From NCBI RefSeq assembly GCF_023898315.1, contig NC_064617.1, positions 714,447,202 to 714,511,201 on the forward strand: 64,000 nt of DNA, written 5' to 3'. Positions 11,460 to 22,884 of the stretch are shown here, in pieces. The position numbers and the translations under genes were made by a program. Within the stretch, counting starts at the first letter, position 1. Each line of letters begins with the position of its first letter. The notes below the pieces were generated by a model that was given only the letters and a program-made list of their open reading frames with translations, made no database searches and was not told the origin of the DNA. Origin of the DNA: Schistocerca nitens. Taxonomy: Eukaryota; Arthropoda; Insecta; Orthoptera; Acrididae.

Positions 11460-13018
11460 GGAAAAGGCATCTGATACAGCAATCCTTGTGTCCACTACTA
11501 TTCGTGCGACCGTACATAAAAATGTCTGTCTGCTAACAAAAGGAATACCTTGCCATGTTTGAAGAGAACATTTTCAGTTTACTCCCTATCTGTAGAACAT
11601 GTGCACGATGGACACTTTGAAGAGAGACTAGTGACAAATGCACAAATCTCCATGGCAACACAACACCAACTAGCAAACAATGAGTCAAACAGATGCATAG
11701 ATAAGTGAAGTTGTTGTGCTGTACCTACAAAGTCGTTGAACGTGAACTTACATTAATAACTCGAAAGCGAAGGATTTTCGGACACAGTGAAAGGCGACAA
11801 GCCCTTAAGTTTAACGCTTTTCATTTATTTACCTGTAATTACACAAATGGAGGGGTGCTGAATTAGTTTAACGTTCGTGTTTAATGTTCGAGTCTTCAGT
11901 TGAGCAAACAAAGCTCCGCACTTCTTGCCAGCGAGGTGCGATGTCTCCACTGTGCACGTATTACATGGAAAAGTATGGGAAGTGTAGCTTACAGATCCAG
12001 AATGTTAGGACATACAAAAGTCAGTATTTCAAATTCATGATAGGTTCCACTGTCTCATATTCGTCAGTGCATCTTCAGATCTTTGGGATTCTTAGGTTCT
12101 TGTTGCAGACAAAAATTCACTGTAATTGTCATTTAGTACATGTCACAGACCCAGATACGAGATTATTAAGTAACTCCACCTGTCACAGTAACTTTGCCAA
12201 CTCATAGGTGCGCAGTTCTCATCAGAAACTATGTAGACTACTTGTAACATTGATATTCACGTAACTGTTTTCAGTGCTTTATTTTTCCAAATGTCTTTTA
12301 TAATACCCATAGAGTGGATTTAAATCTTGTGGTTTATCATCTCATTCAATCCTTTTCAATGATAAATGTTATTTCAGTTCCCCACTTTCAGATTCAGTGC
12401 TTAGGCCTAAATGAATTATATCCTTAGTAAATCGCTGCGTATATTAATTTGTTAATAAGTCTCAAGGGTGTACCTGATTGATAAATAACTCAGATGTAAT
12501 TAAATTCATTGAAACACATGAGAGGTTTTGCTGTATTTGTGACTTTTTTTCTTGATTTGGTATAAAGGACCTGTCCCCAAGGTTTGCAAAGCTATTTTTG
12601 GAACATTCTGAACATACGTTATTCAGCATCTGAGAAATTATAAATTCACGGAGAACGATTTTGGAAAGTTAGTAACGCGTCATATCCTCGGAACGCCTCT
12701 GTGCTCGTCAGTACCTGGGGAAAAGTCGTGTCCCCCAGCGTGGAGGTGAGGGGCTGGTCGTTTCGTACAATGGTTGTAGTCTGAGGCTACATGTTTGAGC
12801 TTCCTCGCCAAGACCTGTATTTTCTGAAAGCAGCATCTAACAGAAGTTCTATTGTATTGCTGGGAAATGGAAATGGCCAATGAAAATACCAACATTCTCC
12901 TCCTGCTTCTGACTGGCTGTAATTCATATGATGTTTAATAATGTCGTGGAGTGTTTTGGGAGCTCGTGAAATCAAGAATTGAACCGGCAGCCCTTACGAG
13001 GCAGAGGGGGAGTCGTGA
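11460..13018. other. Unassigned sequence
   Basis: No recognisable domain, repeat match or RNA gene is seen in this 1.5-kb stretch. The frames present are short and overlap each other. Part of 11460-11860 may be the distal end of the transposase remnant to its left, but no terminal repeat could be matched. Confidence 0.3.
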
Positions 13019-13030
13019 GCTCTGTAAAGT

Positions 13031-13231
13031 GTTCAAAATGGTTCAGATGGCTCTGAGCACTATGGGACTTAACATCTGAGGTCATCAGCACCTTAGACTT
13101 AGAACTGCTTAAATCTAACTAACCTAATGACATCACTCATATCCATGCCCGAGGCAGGATTCGAACCTGCGGCCGTAGCGGTAGCGCGGTTCCAGACTGA
13201 AGCGCCTAGAACCGCACGGCCACACGGGCCG
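13031..13231 (-). repeat. tRNA-derived SINE, full length
   Basis: Same family as 6288-6485, on the minus strand, with B-box gcaggttcgaatcctgcc. The flanking duplication gctctgtaaag (13019-13029) against gctctgtagag (13232-13242) has one mismatch. Confidence 0.92.
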
Positions 13232-13470
13232 GCTCTGTAGAGGGCGGCTGAGGTAAAGTAGGTGTGAATTTTTCTCTCTCATCAACTTCGATTTTTATGA
13301 GAAAGGGAGCGATTTAATGAGCGAGGTTTTTTACGTGGTCGGGGGACCCGTACACTGTTCAGCCACATTAATGTCAAAAGTCTGAATAATCACTTTTTGC
13401 AGCGCGGACCTCTGCGAGCACGCAGGAAGAGAGTCGACAAGAATCTGGAAAGTACCGAAATGGATGTGGA

Positions 13471-13667
13471 TTGGTTCAAATGGCTCTGAGCACTATGGGA
13501 CTTAACATCTGTGGTCATCAGTCCCCTAGAACTTAGAACTACTTAAACCTAACTAACATAAGGACATGACACACATCCATGCCCGAGGCAGGATTCGAAC
13601 CTGCGACCGTAGCAGTCGCGCGGTTCCGGTCTGAGCGCCTAGAACCGCGAGACCACCGCGGCCGGCT
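13471..13667 (-). repeat. tRNA-derived SINE, full length
   Basis: Complete copy on the minus strand with a head ending gccgcggtggtctcgcgg and B-box ggttcgaatcc. The perfect target duplication atggatgtgga lies at 13460-13470 and 13668-13678. It interrupts a Tc1-like element. Confidence 0.95.
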
Positions 13668-13679
13668 ATGGATGTGGAG

Positions 13680-14477
13680 CCACGTGGATTCCAAGGCACT
13701 GGCCTGGTTTCTTGGTTGCGGAGCCATGGCGCGAACAGCCCTTCCGAGGTGGTCCTGCAGATTCTCGAGGGATTTAAATCCAGGGAGTTTGGTGGCCAGG
13801 GGAGTACCGTAAACTCATGCTAGTGCTCTTCGAGCCATGCACGTATACAAGTTGCATTGTCCTGCTAGCAGATGCCATCGTGCTGAGAGAAAACAAACTG
13901 TATCTAGCAGTGGTCCCCAAGGAAAGATGCATACTTGTGGTGATCCACTGTGCCTTCCAGAACGATGAGATCGCGCAGGAAATGTCCCGAAAACAATACC
14001 CAGATCATACCGGTCCCTCCTCTGGTCTGGACCCTTCCGACAATTGTTGCAGGGCAGTAAATGCCAACGGACATCTCTCCGATGAGAGCGTAAAACATAA
14101 TTTATCTGAAAAGGTCACCTGTCACCCCTTAGTAGACGCTCTGTTGCGGTATTGGCATGCAAATTCCAGCAGTCAGCTTGGGTGCATGAACCACGTGCCT
14201 GCTGGAGAGGCCAACACGAAGCAACGTTCGCTGAACGGTCGTTGAGGTGACATTTTTGTGGGACCATTTGTTGATCTGGGCGGTCAGTTTGTCGACAGTA
14301 GCACGTCTATTTGTCCGTATACATCTCTGTGGCCGTCGTTCACCACTGTCTTCTAAGCCCCTGATGCGGCACGTAACGGTTTACAAACTTGGCTGTTTCG
14401 GAAATGCTTTCACCCTTGGCCCGAAAACCAATGATCATGTTCTTTTGGACATCAGATAAATCGCACTGTTTCCTCAT
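13680..14477 (-). pseudogene. Tc1-like transposase pseudogene
   Basis: Read from 14477 leftwards, the N-terminus begins MRKQCDLSDVQKNMIIGFRA and continues ISETAKFVN, a helix-turn-helix typical of Tc1-type transposases. After frameshifts it gives fragments of the catalytic half, ending near RNQASALEST at about 13690. Several stops and frame changes make it non-functional. A short plus-strand frame at 13817-14245 is a shadow of it and is not called. Confidence 0.6.
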
Positions 14478-14579
14478 TATGACAGAGATTGCACTATTTA
14501 CCACATCCGCCGGCACGCTTTATATACCTCCACTGCTAGTGCTGCCATCTGCTGCTTGTGAGTGGACCGTATATTAAAA

Positions 14580-15150
14580 CGTGGGGACATGGGCTCGCTG
14601 GAGATGGTGTTTGATGACAGTGAGGCGAACTTTGCGAGCTTCCAGAGGAGACTTGTGGTATTTTTGTGTTTGTGCTTGTCCCTTTAAGCTGTTATACCGT
14701 TTTATTTGAGGTGGAGAGACATAGCGGTTGGATACGGTGTAGTGGCTGTTTGTGGTGCTCCTATTCCTGTTCAGTGCTCGTGTCTTAAGATTCGTTTGAA
14801 AGTAGTGGAATTTCTACTGAATACTGATTTGTGGTACAGAAGAAGTCACTATTTTTAGCCTGTATTGTGGGTCAAAGGGATGCTTGCAACCCTTATTTAG
14901 CTTTGTAGTCTAAGTGCAGCAGCGCACGGAAATAATTCGGGTTCGAAAATAACGTTTTGGAGGAATCCCACGGAACGATACGTCTCGTGGTTTGCCTCAC
15001 GCAGCACGCGGTCACTGAGACCTCTGCCGGCACTGTGACGACAGATGAGAACGAACGTCTCAAGACGTGTGACGTGTGCAAAGGACCATGTTTGGAACCA
15101 CAACGCAAGCAGTTCAGTTAGCTGTACAACTATGTCGTCATAACTCAAAA
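14580..15150. other. Unassigned sequence
   Basis: No domain or repeat was recognised. Two overlapping minus-strand frames around 14893-15148 look like chance frames. Confidence 0.3.
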
Positions 15151-15158
15151 CTGGCAGT

Positions 15159-15327
15159 TTCCAGTCATAGACTGTGCGGCTGGTCCCGGCGGAGGTTCGA
15201 GTCCTCCCTCGGGCATGGGTGTGTGTGTCTGTCCTTAGGGTAATTTAGGTTAAGTAGTGTGTAAGCGTAGGAACTGATGACCTTAGCAGTTAAGTCCCAT
15301 AAGATTTCACACACATTTGAACATTTT
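15159..15327 (+). repeat. tRNA-derived SINE, variant subfamily
   Basis: The head gactgtgcggctggtcccgg differs from the main SINE. It has B-box ggttcgagtcc, then the shared core (cctcgggcatgggtgtgtgtg, taggttaagtagtgtgtaag, ttaagtcccataagatttc). The tail cacacatttgaacattttt is distinct from the common tail. The 7-bp flanks tggcagt (15152-15158, 15328-15334) look like the target duplication. Confidence 0.8.
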
Positions 15328-15483
15328 TGGCAGTACGCACTGAAGAAAATTTCCTTTTCAGACATATAAAGAGCTTAGCTTCAAAAGCTACTCACTTAAC
15401 CAATAGCACTCATGGCCATTTTTACTCTTGTTTATTTATTGATTTTTCTTAGATATTGAGTCGTTCTCTCCTGCTGCTTGAAC

Positions 15484-15504
15484 CAAAAAAAAAAAAAAAA
15501 AAAA
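15484..15504. repeat. Poly(A) tract
   Basis: A run of about 20 A on the plus strand. No recognisable retroelement body lies immediately upstream, so it cannot be assigned to an insertion. Confidence 0.7.
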
Positions 15505-15732
15505 CCTCATGAAAGATCCTATTGCTTAGTTATTAATTTGTACTATTTTCATTTACTGGTTATACATCATTTTAGTTTTTTCGTAAATGTTTCATGTGCT
15601 CACTTTCAAACTGGCTCTATTCAGTTCCTCGATTTGCTGCTGACGTTTGTCTGCACTAGAGGCAAACGGTACATCTTCAGCAGAGTGAAGGCTCTACAGG
15701 TATTTTCCATTAACACATATCCCTCTATCATT

Positions 15733-16030
15733 TTTCATCTTTGTTGTTGTTGTGGTCTTCAGTCCTGAGACTGGTTTGATGCAGCTCTCCATGCTACTCT
15801 ATCCTGTGCAAGCTTCTTCATCTCCCAGTACCTACTGCAACCTGCATCCTTCGTACAGTAAAGCTGCATGCCCTCGGGAAAAATTAAGGCTGTAGATTCC
15901 CCTTGCTTTCAGCCGTTCGCAGTACCAGCACAACAAGGCTGTTTTGGTTAGTGTTACAAGGCCAGATCAGTCAATCATCCAGACTGTTGCCCCTGCAACT
16001 ACTGAAAACGCTGCTGCCCCTCTTCAGGAA
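15733..16030 (-). repeat. LINE 3'-end fragment joined to a second repeat
   Basis: 15733-15853 matches the minus-strand 3' end of the RTE-type LINE at 55776 (ttgttgttgt tract, then ggtcttcagtcctgagactgg). From about 15860 the sequence changes to a different stretch (gctgcatgccctcggg and gaaaacgctgctgcccctc) that reads like another dispersed repeat. The junction suggests a chimeric insertion or adjacent insertions. Confidence 0.6.
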
Positions 16031-16267
16031 CCACACTTTTTTTCCGCTTTATAAGTCTCAAAACTTCGCATAGGCTGCGAACGGTAATTTTGGTTATTTG
16101 GAATCTTCTTACCTGACTTAACACTGTCCTGATGAAGTCTGATGAAATCTTCAGCTTTAGCATACTCTGAGGTGACAAACTCATGGGATAGCTATATGAA
16201 CATATACAGATGGCTGCAGCATCGCCAACACAAGGTATAAAAAGGCAGTGCATTGGCGGAGCTGTCA

Positions 16268-16432
16268 AATGGCACTGAGCATTATGGGACTTAACTTTTA
16301 AGGTCATCAGTCCCCCAGAACTTAGAACTACTTAAACCTAACTAGCCCGAGGCAGGATTCGAACCTGCGACCGTAGCGGTCGCGCGGTTCCAGACTCTAG
16401 CGCCTAGAACCGCTCGGCCACCTCGGCCGGCT
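16268..16432 (-). repeat. tRNA-derived SINE with internal deletion
   Basis: Family body and head are present, but the segment that normally reads aaggacatcacacacatccat is missing, so this copy is shorter. The target duplication gcggagctgtca (16256-16267) against gcggagctctca (16433-16444) has one mismatch. It sits inside the left part of Tc1 family B copy 1. Confidence 0.92.
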
Positions 16433-16499
16433 GCGGAGCTCTCACTTGTACTCAGGTGATTCATGTGAAAGGATCTGCGACGTGATTATGGCCGCGTGA

Positions 16500-17440
16500 C
16501 GGGAATTAATGGACGTTGAACGCAGAATGGTAATTGGAGCTAGACGCATGGGATATTCCATTTCGAAAAATTCCTAGGCAATTCAATATTCTGAGCTGCA
16601 CAGTGTCAAGAGCGTGCCGAGAATACCACATTTCAGGCATTGCTTCTCACCATGGACTACGAAGTGAGCGGCTTTTGCGCAGATTTATCAGTGCTAACAG
16701 ACAAGCAACATTACGTGAAATAACGGCAGAAATCAATGTGAGATGTACGACGAACGTATCCGTTACGACAGGGCGGCGAAATCTGACTTTAATAGATTGT
16801 GGCAACAGGCGACCGACGTGAGTGCCTTTGACAGCAGGACGACATCGCCTTCAGCACCTCTCCGGAGCTCGTGACCGTATAGGTAGGAGACGATTGGAAA
16901 ACCATGGCCTGGTCAGATGAACCCTGATTTCAGTTGGTAAGAGTTGATGGTAGGTTACGAGTGTGGGGCAGATACCACGAAGCCATGGACCCAAATTGTC
17001 AGAAATGTACTTGCAAGCTGGTGGTGACTCCTTAATGTTGTGACCTGTGTCTACATGGAATGGACTGGGTCCTCCGGATGTTCGGCTACTTGGAGAAAAC
17101 TTTTTAGCCGTTCATGGACGTCAAGTTCCCAAAAGTGATGTAATTTTATGTATGACAATGCGCCATATCACCAGGCCACAACTGTTCGCTATGTGGAGGA
17201 CATTCTGGACAATTCGAGCAAAGGATTTGGCCACACAGATCACTCGACATGAATTCCAATGAACATTTTTGAGATATAATCGAGATGTCAGTTCTTACGC
17301 AAAATCCTGCACCGGCAAAACTTTCGCAATTATGAACGGCTATTGAGGCAGCATGGCTCAGTATTTGTGCTGGGATTTCCAACGACTTGTAGAGTCTGCC
17401 ACGCGGAGTTGCTGTACTACGCTCAGCAAAAGGAGTTCCG
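16500..17440 (+). pseudogene. Tc1-like transposase pseudogene (family B, copy 1)
   Basis: The frame 16534-16821 reads the end of the helix-turn-helix region (SCTVSRACREYHISGI, RQATLREITAEINV). It stops after RRPT, where the family continues into the catalytic core. Later fragments include WSDEP-like sequence at about 16915 and MNPIEHLWD-like pieces in shifted frames near 17240. Multiple frameshifts make it inactive. Confidence 0.8.
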
Positions 17441-17489
17441 ACACGGTATTAGCAGGTATCCCATGACTTTTGACACCTCAGTAAATGCT

Positions 17490-17904
17490 GTTTAAAACAT
17501 TTCGCAGTTATTCCTTAGTGCTAATATGTTCATTTGAACACCCGCGTATCATTTCCACCAGACTTCGTAGGCATTAAATTCAGCTTTACTTTCAATTTTG
17601 GCAACATGTGAACACGGATGGACATACAGTTCATCCGACAGAAAGGGTGTTTAACTGTAGCTATAGTAACCGAGAGTGGCATTAAGGGGTAGAGCGATAG
17701 TTTATTTTTAGCGCAGTGTACAAATAAAGCTTTACTATGATTTCGTTAATACATACATTGACCCATCCCCACATCTCTGAAGGTTTGCCTTGTTTATGGG
17801 ATCTACGGAACACAATAAAGGACTGAATGTCCAGCACAAAGAATTACATTATAAATGGAAGATGAGCAATACTCGTTTACAATAATGTCTAGTTTAACGT
17901 GTAG
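17490..17904. other. Unassigned sequence between two Tc1 elements
   Basis: No gene or repeat recognised in these 400 bp. Confidence 0.3.
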
Positions 17905-17906
17905 TA

Positions 17907-19313
17907 CACTACAGGCCATTAAAATTGCTACATCACGAAGATGACGTGCTACAGACGCGAAATTTAACCGACAGGAAGAAGATGCTGTGATATGCAAATG
18001 ATTAGCTTTTCAGGGCATTCACACAAGGTTGGCGCCGGTGGTGACACCTACAATGTGCTGACATGAGGAAAGTTTACAACCGATTTCTCATACACAAACA
18101 ACAGTTGACCGGCGTTGCCTGGTGAAACGCTGTTGTGATGCCTCGTGTAAGGAGGAGAAATGAGTACCATCACGTTTCCGACTTTGATAAAGATCGGAAC
18201 GTAGCCTTTCACGTTTGCGGTTTATCGTATCGCGACATTGCTGCTCGCGTTGGTCGAGATCCAATGACTGTTAGCAGAATATGGAATCGGTGGGTTCAGG
18301 AGGGTAATACGGAACGCCGTGCTGGATTCCAACGGCCTCGTATCACTAGCAGTCGAGATGACAGGCATCTTATCCGCATGGCTGCAACGGATCGTGCAGC
18401 CACGTCTCGATCCCTGAGTCAGCACATGGGGACGTTTGCAAGACAACAAACATCTGCACGAACAGTTCGACGACGTTTGCAGCAGCATGGACTATCAGCT
18501 CGGAGACCATGGCTGCGGTTACACTTGACGCTGCATCACGGACAGGAGCGCCTTCGATGGTGTACTCAACGACGAACCTGGCTGCACGAATGGCAAAACG
18601 TCATTTTTTCGGATGAATCCAGGTTGTGTTCACAGCATCATGATGGTCGCATCCGCGTTTGGCGACATCGCGGTGACCGCACATTGGAAGCGTGTATTCG
18701 TCATCGCCATACTGGCGTATCACCCGGCGTGATGGTATGGGTTGCCATTGGTTACATGTCTCGGTCACCTCTTGTTCGCTCATTGACGGCACTTTGAACA
18801 GTGGACGTTACATTTCAGATGTGTTACGAGCCGTGATTCTACCCTTCATTCGATCCCTGCGAATATAATTCAGCAGGATAATGCACGACCGCATGTTGCA
18901 GGTCCTGTACGGGCCTTTCTGGATACATAAAATGTTCGACTGCTGCTCTGGCCAGCACATGCTCCAGATCTCTCACCAATTGAAAACGTCTGGTCAATGG
19001 TGGCCGAGCAACTGCCTCGTCACAATACGCCAGTCAGTAGTCTTGATGAGCTGTGGTGTATTGTGTTGAAACTGCATGGACAGCTGTACCTGTACACGCC
19101 GTCCAAGCTCTGTCTCACTCAATGCCCAGGCGTATCAAGGCCGTTATTACGGCCAGAGGTGGTTGTTCTGGGTGCTGATGTCTCAGGATCTATGCACCCA
19201 AATTGCGTGAAAATGTAATCACATGTCAGTTCTAGTATAATATATTTGTCCAATGAATACCCGTTTATCATCTGCATTTCTTCTTGGTGTAGCAATTTTA
19301 ATGGCCAGTAGTG
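17907..19313 (+). mobile_element. Tc1-like element, family A, copy 2 (both ends present)
   Basis: The left end cactacaggccattaaaatt and the right end aattttaatggccagtagtg are near-perfect inverted repeats flanked by TA (17905-17906, 19314-19315). The 1.41-kb length is normal for Tc1. It is the reference copy that shows what copy 1 at 973-2368 has lost and where its SINE landed. Confidence 0.92.
18135..19160 (+). pseudogene. Tc1-like transposase pseudogene (family A, copy 2)
   Basis: The frame opens with MMPRVRRRNEYHHVSDF and runs 220 codons through the paired helix-turn-helix and the first catalytic block (IFSDESRL) to GVMVWVAIGYM. A frameshift near 18775 then moves the rest into another frame. 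The remaining core (QQDNARPH- and SPIENVW-like blocks) is recoverable only in that other frame around 18870-19000. Only one or two lesions separate it from an open gene, so it is younger than copy 1. Confidence 0.85.
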
Positions 19314-19319
19314 TAGTTA

Positions 19320-19945
19320 TATATGTGGATAGATACAAACATGTAGGTAATGATGGTTGTTGTTATATTGTGCGGTACAGGATAGCGGAAAGAAACCGAG
19401 TTCACTATTAATATAAGACTTTCCATCAATTAGGGAAAATTATGCCCTTCAATGTTAACCTCACAATATATTGATTGAAAGGACTTAAGTTACTCGAGAA
19501 TTTTAGATGGTACAGCTGTCAGTGCTGTTGTTATTTTTAACGTTATTGCTCCTTTTAATTTTATGAAATAAACAAGCTCTGTATCATAAAATTGCACAAT
19601 AATTGGTGCTTCCATTGTAGAGTTGTTGCAATGTGAAACTTACTAAACCTACAGGTAGTTTCATTTCAATTGCTAGTGCCCGATATTCCCTCGGATGAAG
19701 TTCAATGACGTAACCGGCGAGTCGGTGCAGCCGCGCCGCAGTGGGAAGCGGCCAGGCGGGCAGACGGCGTCCCGCGACCGGCGTGGCCCGCTTTCGGAAG
19801 GTCACTGGCCTCAGGCCGCTCGCTGCGCTACCAGCCGCGGCGCGGCTCTCCGGCCTCACTGCCCCCGCGGTTCTCACGTACTCACCTCTCCTTCACTTTC
19901 CAGCTTTTTATCCACACAGCAGCCTCAGCCATTCGCGTTTGCGAC
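19320..19945. other. Unassigned; contains a CpG-rich island at about 19690-19890
   Basis: 19320-19690 is unremarkable AT-rich sequence. From about 19690 to 19890 the sequence is strikingly GC- and CpG-rich compared with the surroundings. On the minus strand a perfect splice-donor-like string, agaggtgagtacg, follows a TATA-like ggataaaaagc upstream. It could be the first exon and promoter of a host gene on the minus strand. Overlapping frames on both strands here have no recognisable domain and are not called. Confidence 0.3.
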
Positions 19946-19946
19946 G

Positions 19947-21215
19947 CACGAGCGTTGAATGAAAAGCAATGCCTTCACCTTCGTTAATGGGGTTTGGATG
20001 GGAATATTTTAACAAAACAAACGCAGCAATAATCCTTAGAATGTGATTTTTAATTACCTAATATTCACTTTTCCACATAATCACCAGCCGATTAGATACG
20101 TTTCTGCCAACCATGAGCAAGTTTTCTGAAGCCGACACAGAAGAAGTCGACACTCTGTTTCGGCAACCACAGTCTCACAGTTCCCTCAACGTCTTCATCA
20201 GAAGCGTAATGATGTCCCCGCAGATCGTCTTTCATTATCGGGAACAGATGGAAGTCAGACGTTGCTAAATCTGGACTGTATGGAGGATGCCGTACGATGG
20301 TGAGATTCAGTATCTGAATTTCTGCTGAGGTCGCACTTAAAGTGTGTAGTTCGGCATTGTCATGCTGCAGGAAAACATTTCCATTTTCCTTTCGGACCCT
20401 TGTTAGCCGTCGTTTCAGAGTTCGCAGCGTTATGATATAGCGCTCTGAATTTTTTATTGCTCGACGATCAAGGAAATCAACATTGATAACACCATGTACG
20501 TCCCAGAACACTATGGCCATGATTTTTCCAAGTGACGTCTGCGTCTTGAATTTCTTTTCCTGGGGCGAGTCTTTTGTCGATATTCCATAGACTGACGTTT
20601 CATCTCCGGGTCGTAAAGGTGTACGCACGTTTCGTCCCCTGTCGCAACTGAATGGAGAAAGTCGTCACCTTCATTCTCGTAACGCGAGAGGAGTTCTTGG
20701 CAAATTTCAAGACTGTGCACTTTCATCTCAAGAGTCAGCATCCGGGGCACCCATCGTGGACAGATCTTCCGATAGCCAAGCAAAGCGATAATGTGACCCA
20801 CACGTTCTTGTGAAATGCCGATTGTGCTTGCACCTGCTCTGAGTGATACGACGATCGTCCTGAATCAATCTGTCAAAATTTTGCTTGTGAAACTCGGTGG
20901 TTGCTGTCACACGACGTCCAACTCTTTGTTTGTTACGCAGGTCAGATGTTCCCGCCTCAACATCTTCGAACTTACTTCACAAACTGCTGTCAAGAATTCA
21001 ATGCCTGCTCGTTGCTTGAATCGCATTGACCGACCGTCTGCGCAGGGTTCCGTACCTTACACTGTAACAACACAACCGTTCAATGCTAAGGCTTCCCGCC
21101 AACTAGAGCTGTAGAGAAGAGGCTACGGAGCAAGCCAGTACCTGCCGCATACCAAAGCTGCCAGGTGTTGAAGAGTTACGAAGGTGGAGGCATTACTTTT
21201 CAGTCAACCCTCGTG
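19947..21215 (-). mobile_element. mariner element
   Basis: The ends cgagcgttgaatgaaaagca (left) and the inverse of cgagggttgactgaaaagta (right) match well over about 30 bp, continuing ccttcaccttcgt and cctccaccttcgt. The 1.27-kb size fits mariner. The transposase is on the minus strand and frameshifted. Confidence 0.88.
20092..20985 (-). pseudogene. mariner transposase pseudogene
   Basis: Reading leftwards: helix-turn-helix remnants (LIQDDRRIT, then VGHIIALLGYRK in another frame), then LLSRYENEGDDFLHSVATGDE. The GDE(T) carries the first catalytic Asp. It is followed by HDNAELH (second Asp block) and HPPYSPDLATSDFHLFP (third Asp of the D,D34D type), ending KLAHGWQKRI. At least two frameshifts, near 20580 and near 20800, separate the three open segments. 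This is a classic mariner rather than Tc1. Confidence 0.9.
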
Positions 21216-21324
21216 TTAAGTCTCAAACCGCAGAAAATCTACTGTTTCATTTCTCTTACCACGCCAGTGAAATAAGCTATTCACTTCCACTTTCTTATTT
21301 CCCCACGAATTTAGTTACATCCTA

Positions 21325-22507
21325 ACACTGAGGCGACAAAAGTCGTGGGATACCTCCTAATATCGTGTCGGACCTCCTTTTGTCCGGCTTACTGCAGTTC
21401 CTCGATGTGGCATGGACACAACAACTCGTTGGAAGTCCCATGCAGAAATATTGAGACATGCTGCCTCTACAGCCGTCCATAATTACAAAAGTGTCTCTGG
21501 AGCACGAACTGACCTCTCGAATTTGTCCCATAAATTTTCGATGGAATTCATGTCGGGCGATCTATGTGGCCAAATCATTCGTTCGAATTGTCCAGAACGT
21601 TCTTCAAACAAATCGCGAACAGTTGTAGCCAGGTGATGACGTTATTTAGGAATATGAAGCCCATGAATACAGATGATCTCCAAGTAGTCAAACTTAACCA
21701 TTTCCAGCCAATGATCGGTTCAGCTGGATCAGCGGGCCCAGTACATTCCACGTAAACACAGCCCGCATCATTATGGGGCCACCATCATCTCGAACAGTTG
21801 TTTCTTGACATGTTACATCCATGGCTTCGTGGTGTATGCACCACCCTCGAACTCTACCATCGGCTCTTACCAACTGAGATCGGGACTCATCTGACTAGGC
21901 AGCGATTTTCCCCGTCTAGCGTTCAAGCGATATGGTCACGAGTCCAGGAGAGCCGCTGCAGGCGATGTTGCGATGCCCTCTGCTGTTAGCAGAGGCACTC
22001 GTGTCGGTCGTCTGCTTCCATAGCCCATTAACCGAAAATTTCGCCACTCTGTCCCAGCGGATAGGTTTGTCGTAGGTCCTAGATCGAGTTTCACGTTTAC
22101 TTCACGCTGTGTTGCTTGTCTGTAAGGGTTGACAACTCTACGCAAACGTCGCTGCTCTCGGTCGTTAAGTGAAGACCGTCGCCACTGCATTGCCCGTCGT
22201 GAGACGTAATGCCTGAAATTTGCTATTCTCAGCACACTCTTGACATATGGATCTTGGAATACTGAATTCCCTGACGATTTCCGAAATTTAATCTCCCATG
22301 CGTCTGTCTCCAACTACCATTCCGCGTTCAAAGTCTGTTAATTCTCCTCGTGCGGCAATAATAACGTCGGAAAAGTTTTCACATGAATAACCTGAGTACA
22401 AGTGACAGCTCCGCCAATGCACTGCCCTTTTATGCCTTGTGTACCCGTTACTAGCAACAACTGTATCTGTGCATCGCTGTCCCATAACTTTTTTTGTCAC
22501 TTAGGTG
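21325..22507 (-). mobile_element. Tc1-like element, family B, copy 2
   Basis: The left end acactgaggcgacaaaagtc and the right end (inverse) acacctaagtgacaaaaaa match each other and family B copy 1. TA is recognisable at both ends (21323-21324, 22508-22509). The element is in the opposite orientation to copy 1. Confidence 0.85.
21390..22330 (-). pseudogene. Tc1-like transposase pseudogene (family B, copy 2)
   Basis: The minus-strand frame 22313-21936 reads the N-terminal DNA-binding half (REQRRLRRVVNPYRQATQRE, then GYGSRRPTRVPLLTA). The catalytic half lies further left in broken frames. The homologous blocks of copy 1 are recognisable, with different lesions in each copy, so each decayed independently. 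Confidence 0.75.
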
Positions 22508-22638
22508 TATTAAATCCGCGTTTTACGTAACCTCAGCTAATATGCGGGATATATTATGCTAGTAAATATCTTCAGACTTCAAGAAGAATATACGACGGGC
22601 CTTCAAAAAGTAAGTTACCCATCTTTCCCTACGCTAAG

Positions 22639-22884
22639 AGTTGTGTTGTGTGGGGGAGGAGACCAAACAGCGAGGTCATCGGTCTCATCGGATTGGAAGG
22701 GAAGGATGGGACGAGAAGGGAAGGAAGTCGGCCGTGCCCTTTCAAAGAAACCAGCCCGGAATTTGCCTGGAGTGATTTAGGGAAATCACGGAAAACCTAA
22801 ATCAGGGTGGCCGGAGGCGCGATTGAACCGTCGTCCTTCCGAATGCGAGTCCAGTGTGCTAACGACTGCGCCACCTCGCTCGGT
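22639..22884 (-). repeat. tRNA-derived SINE, second family
   Basis: Read on the minus strand it starts gagcgaggtggcgcagtcg, with A-box tggcgcagtcg and B-box ggttcaatcgc. It continues with ctaaatcactccaggcaaat and ends in a purine/pyrimidine tail (cccccacacaacacaact). The perfect 11-bp target duplication cctacgctaag lies at 22628-22638 and 22885-22895. It shares no body with the main SINE family. Confidence 0.93.

Larger units (their letters stand above)
13350..14575 (-). mobile_element. Tc1-like element remnant with nested SINE
   Basis: The minus strand carries a transposase remnant. The low-coordinate end has a stretch, tacactgttcagccacatta, that resembles a Tc1 terminal repeat. A matching inverse at the other end was not found, so the ends are approximate. 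A SINE (13471-13667) splits the 3' part. Confidence 0.55.
16165..17481 (+). mobile_element. Tc1-like element, family B, copy 1
   Basis: The left end ctctgaggtgacaaactcat and the right end atgacttttgacacctcag are inverted repeats flanked by TA (16163-16164, 17482-17483). The element holds a decayed transposase and a SINE inserted about 100 bp from its left end. It is the same family as 21325-22507, which lies in the opposite orientation. Confidence 0.88.

Noticed and set aside
15478-15768. 96-codon frame starting in a poly(A) run
   Set aside because: Begins with a Lys homopolymer from the A tract and covers a LINE end fragment; not a gene.
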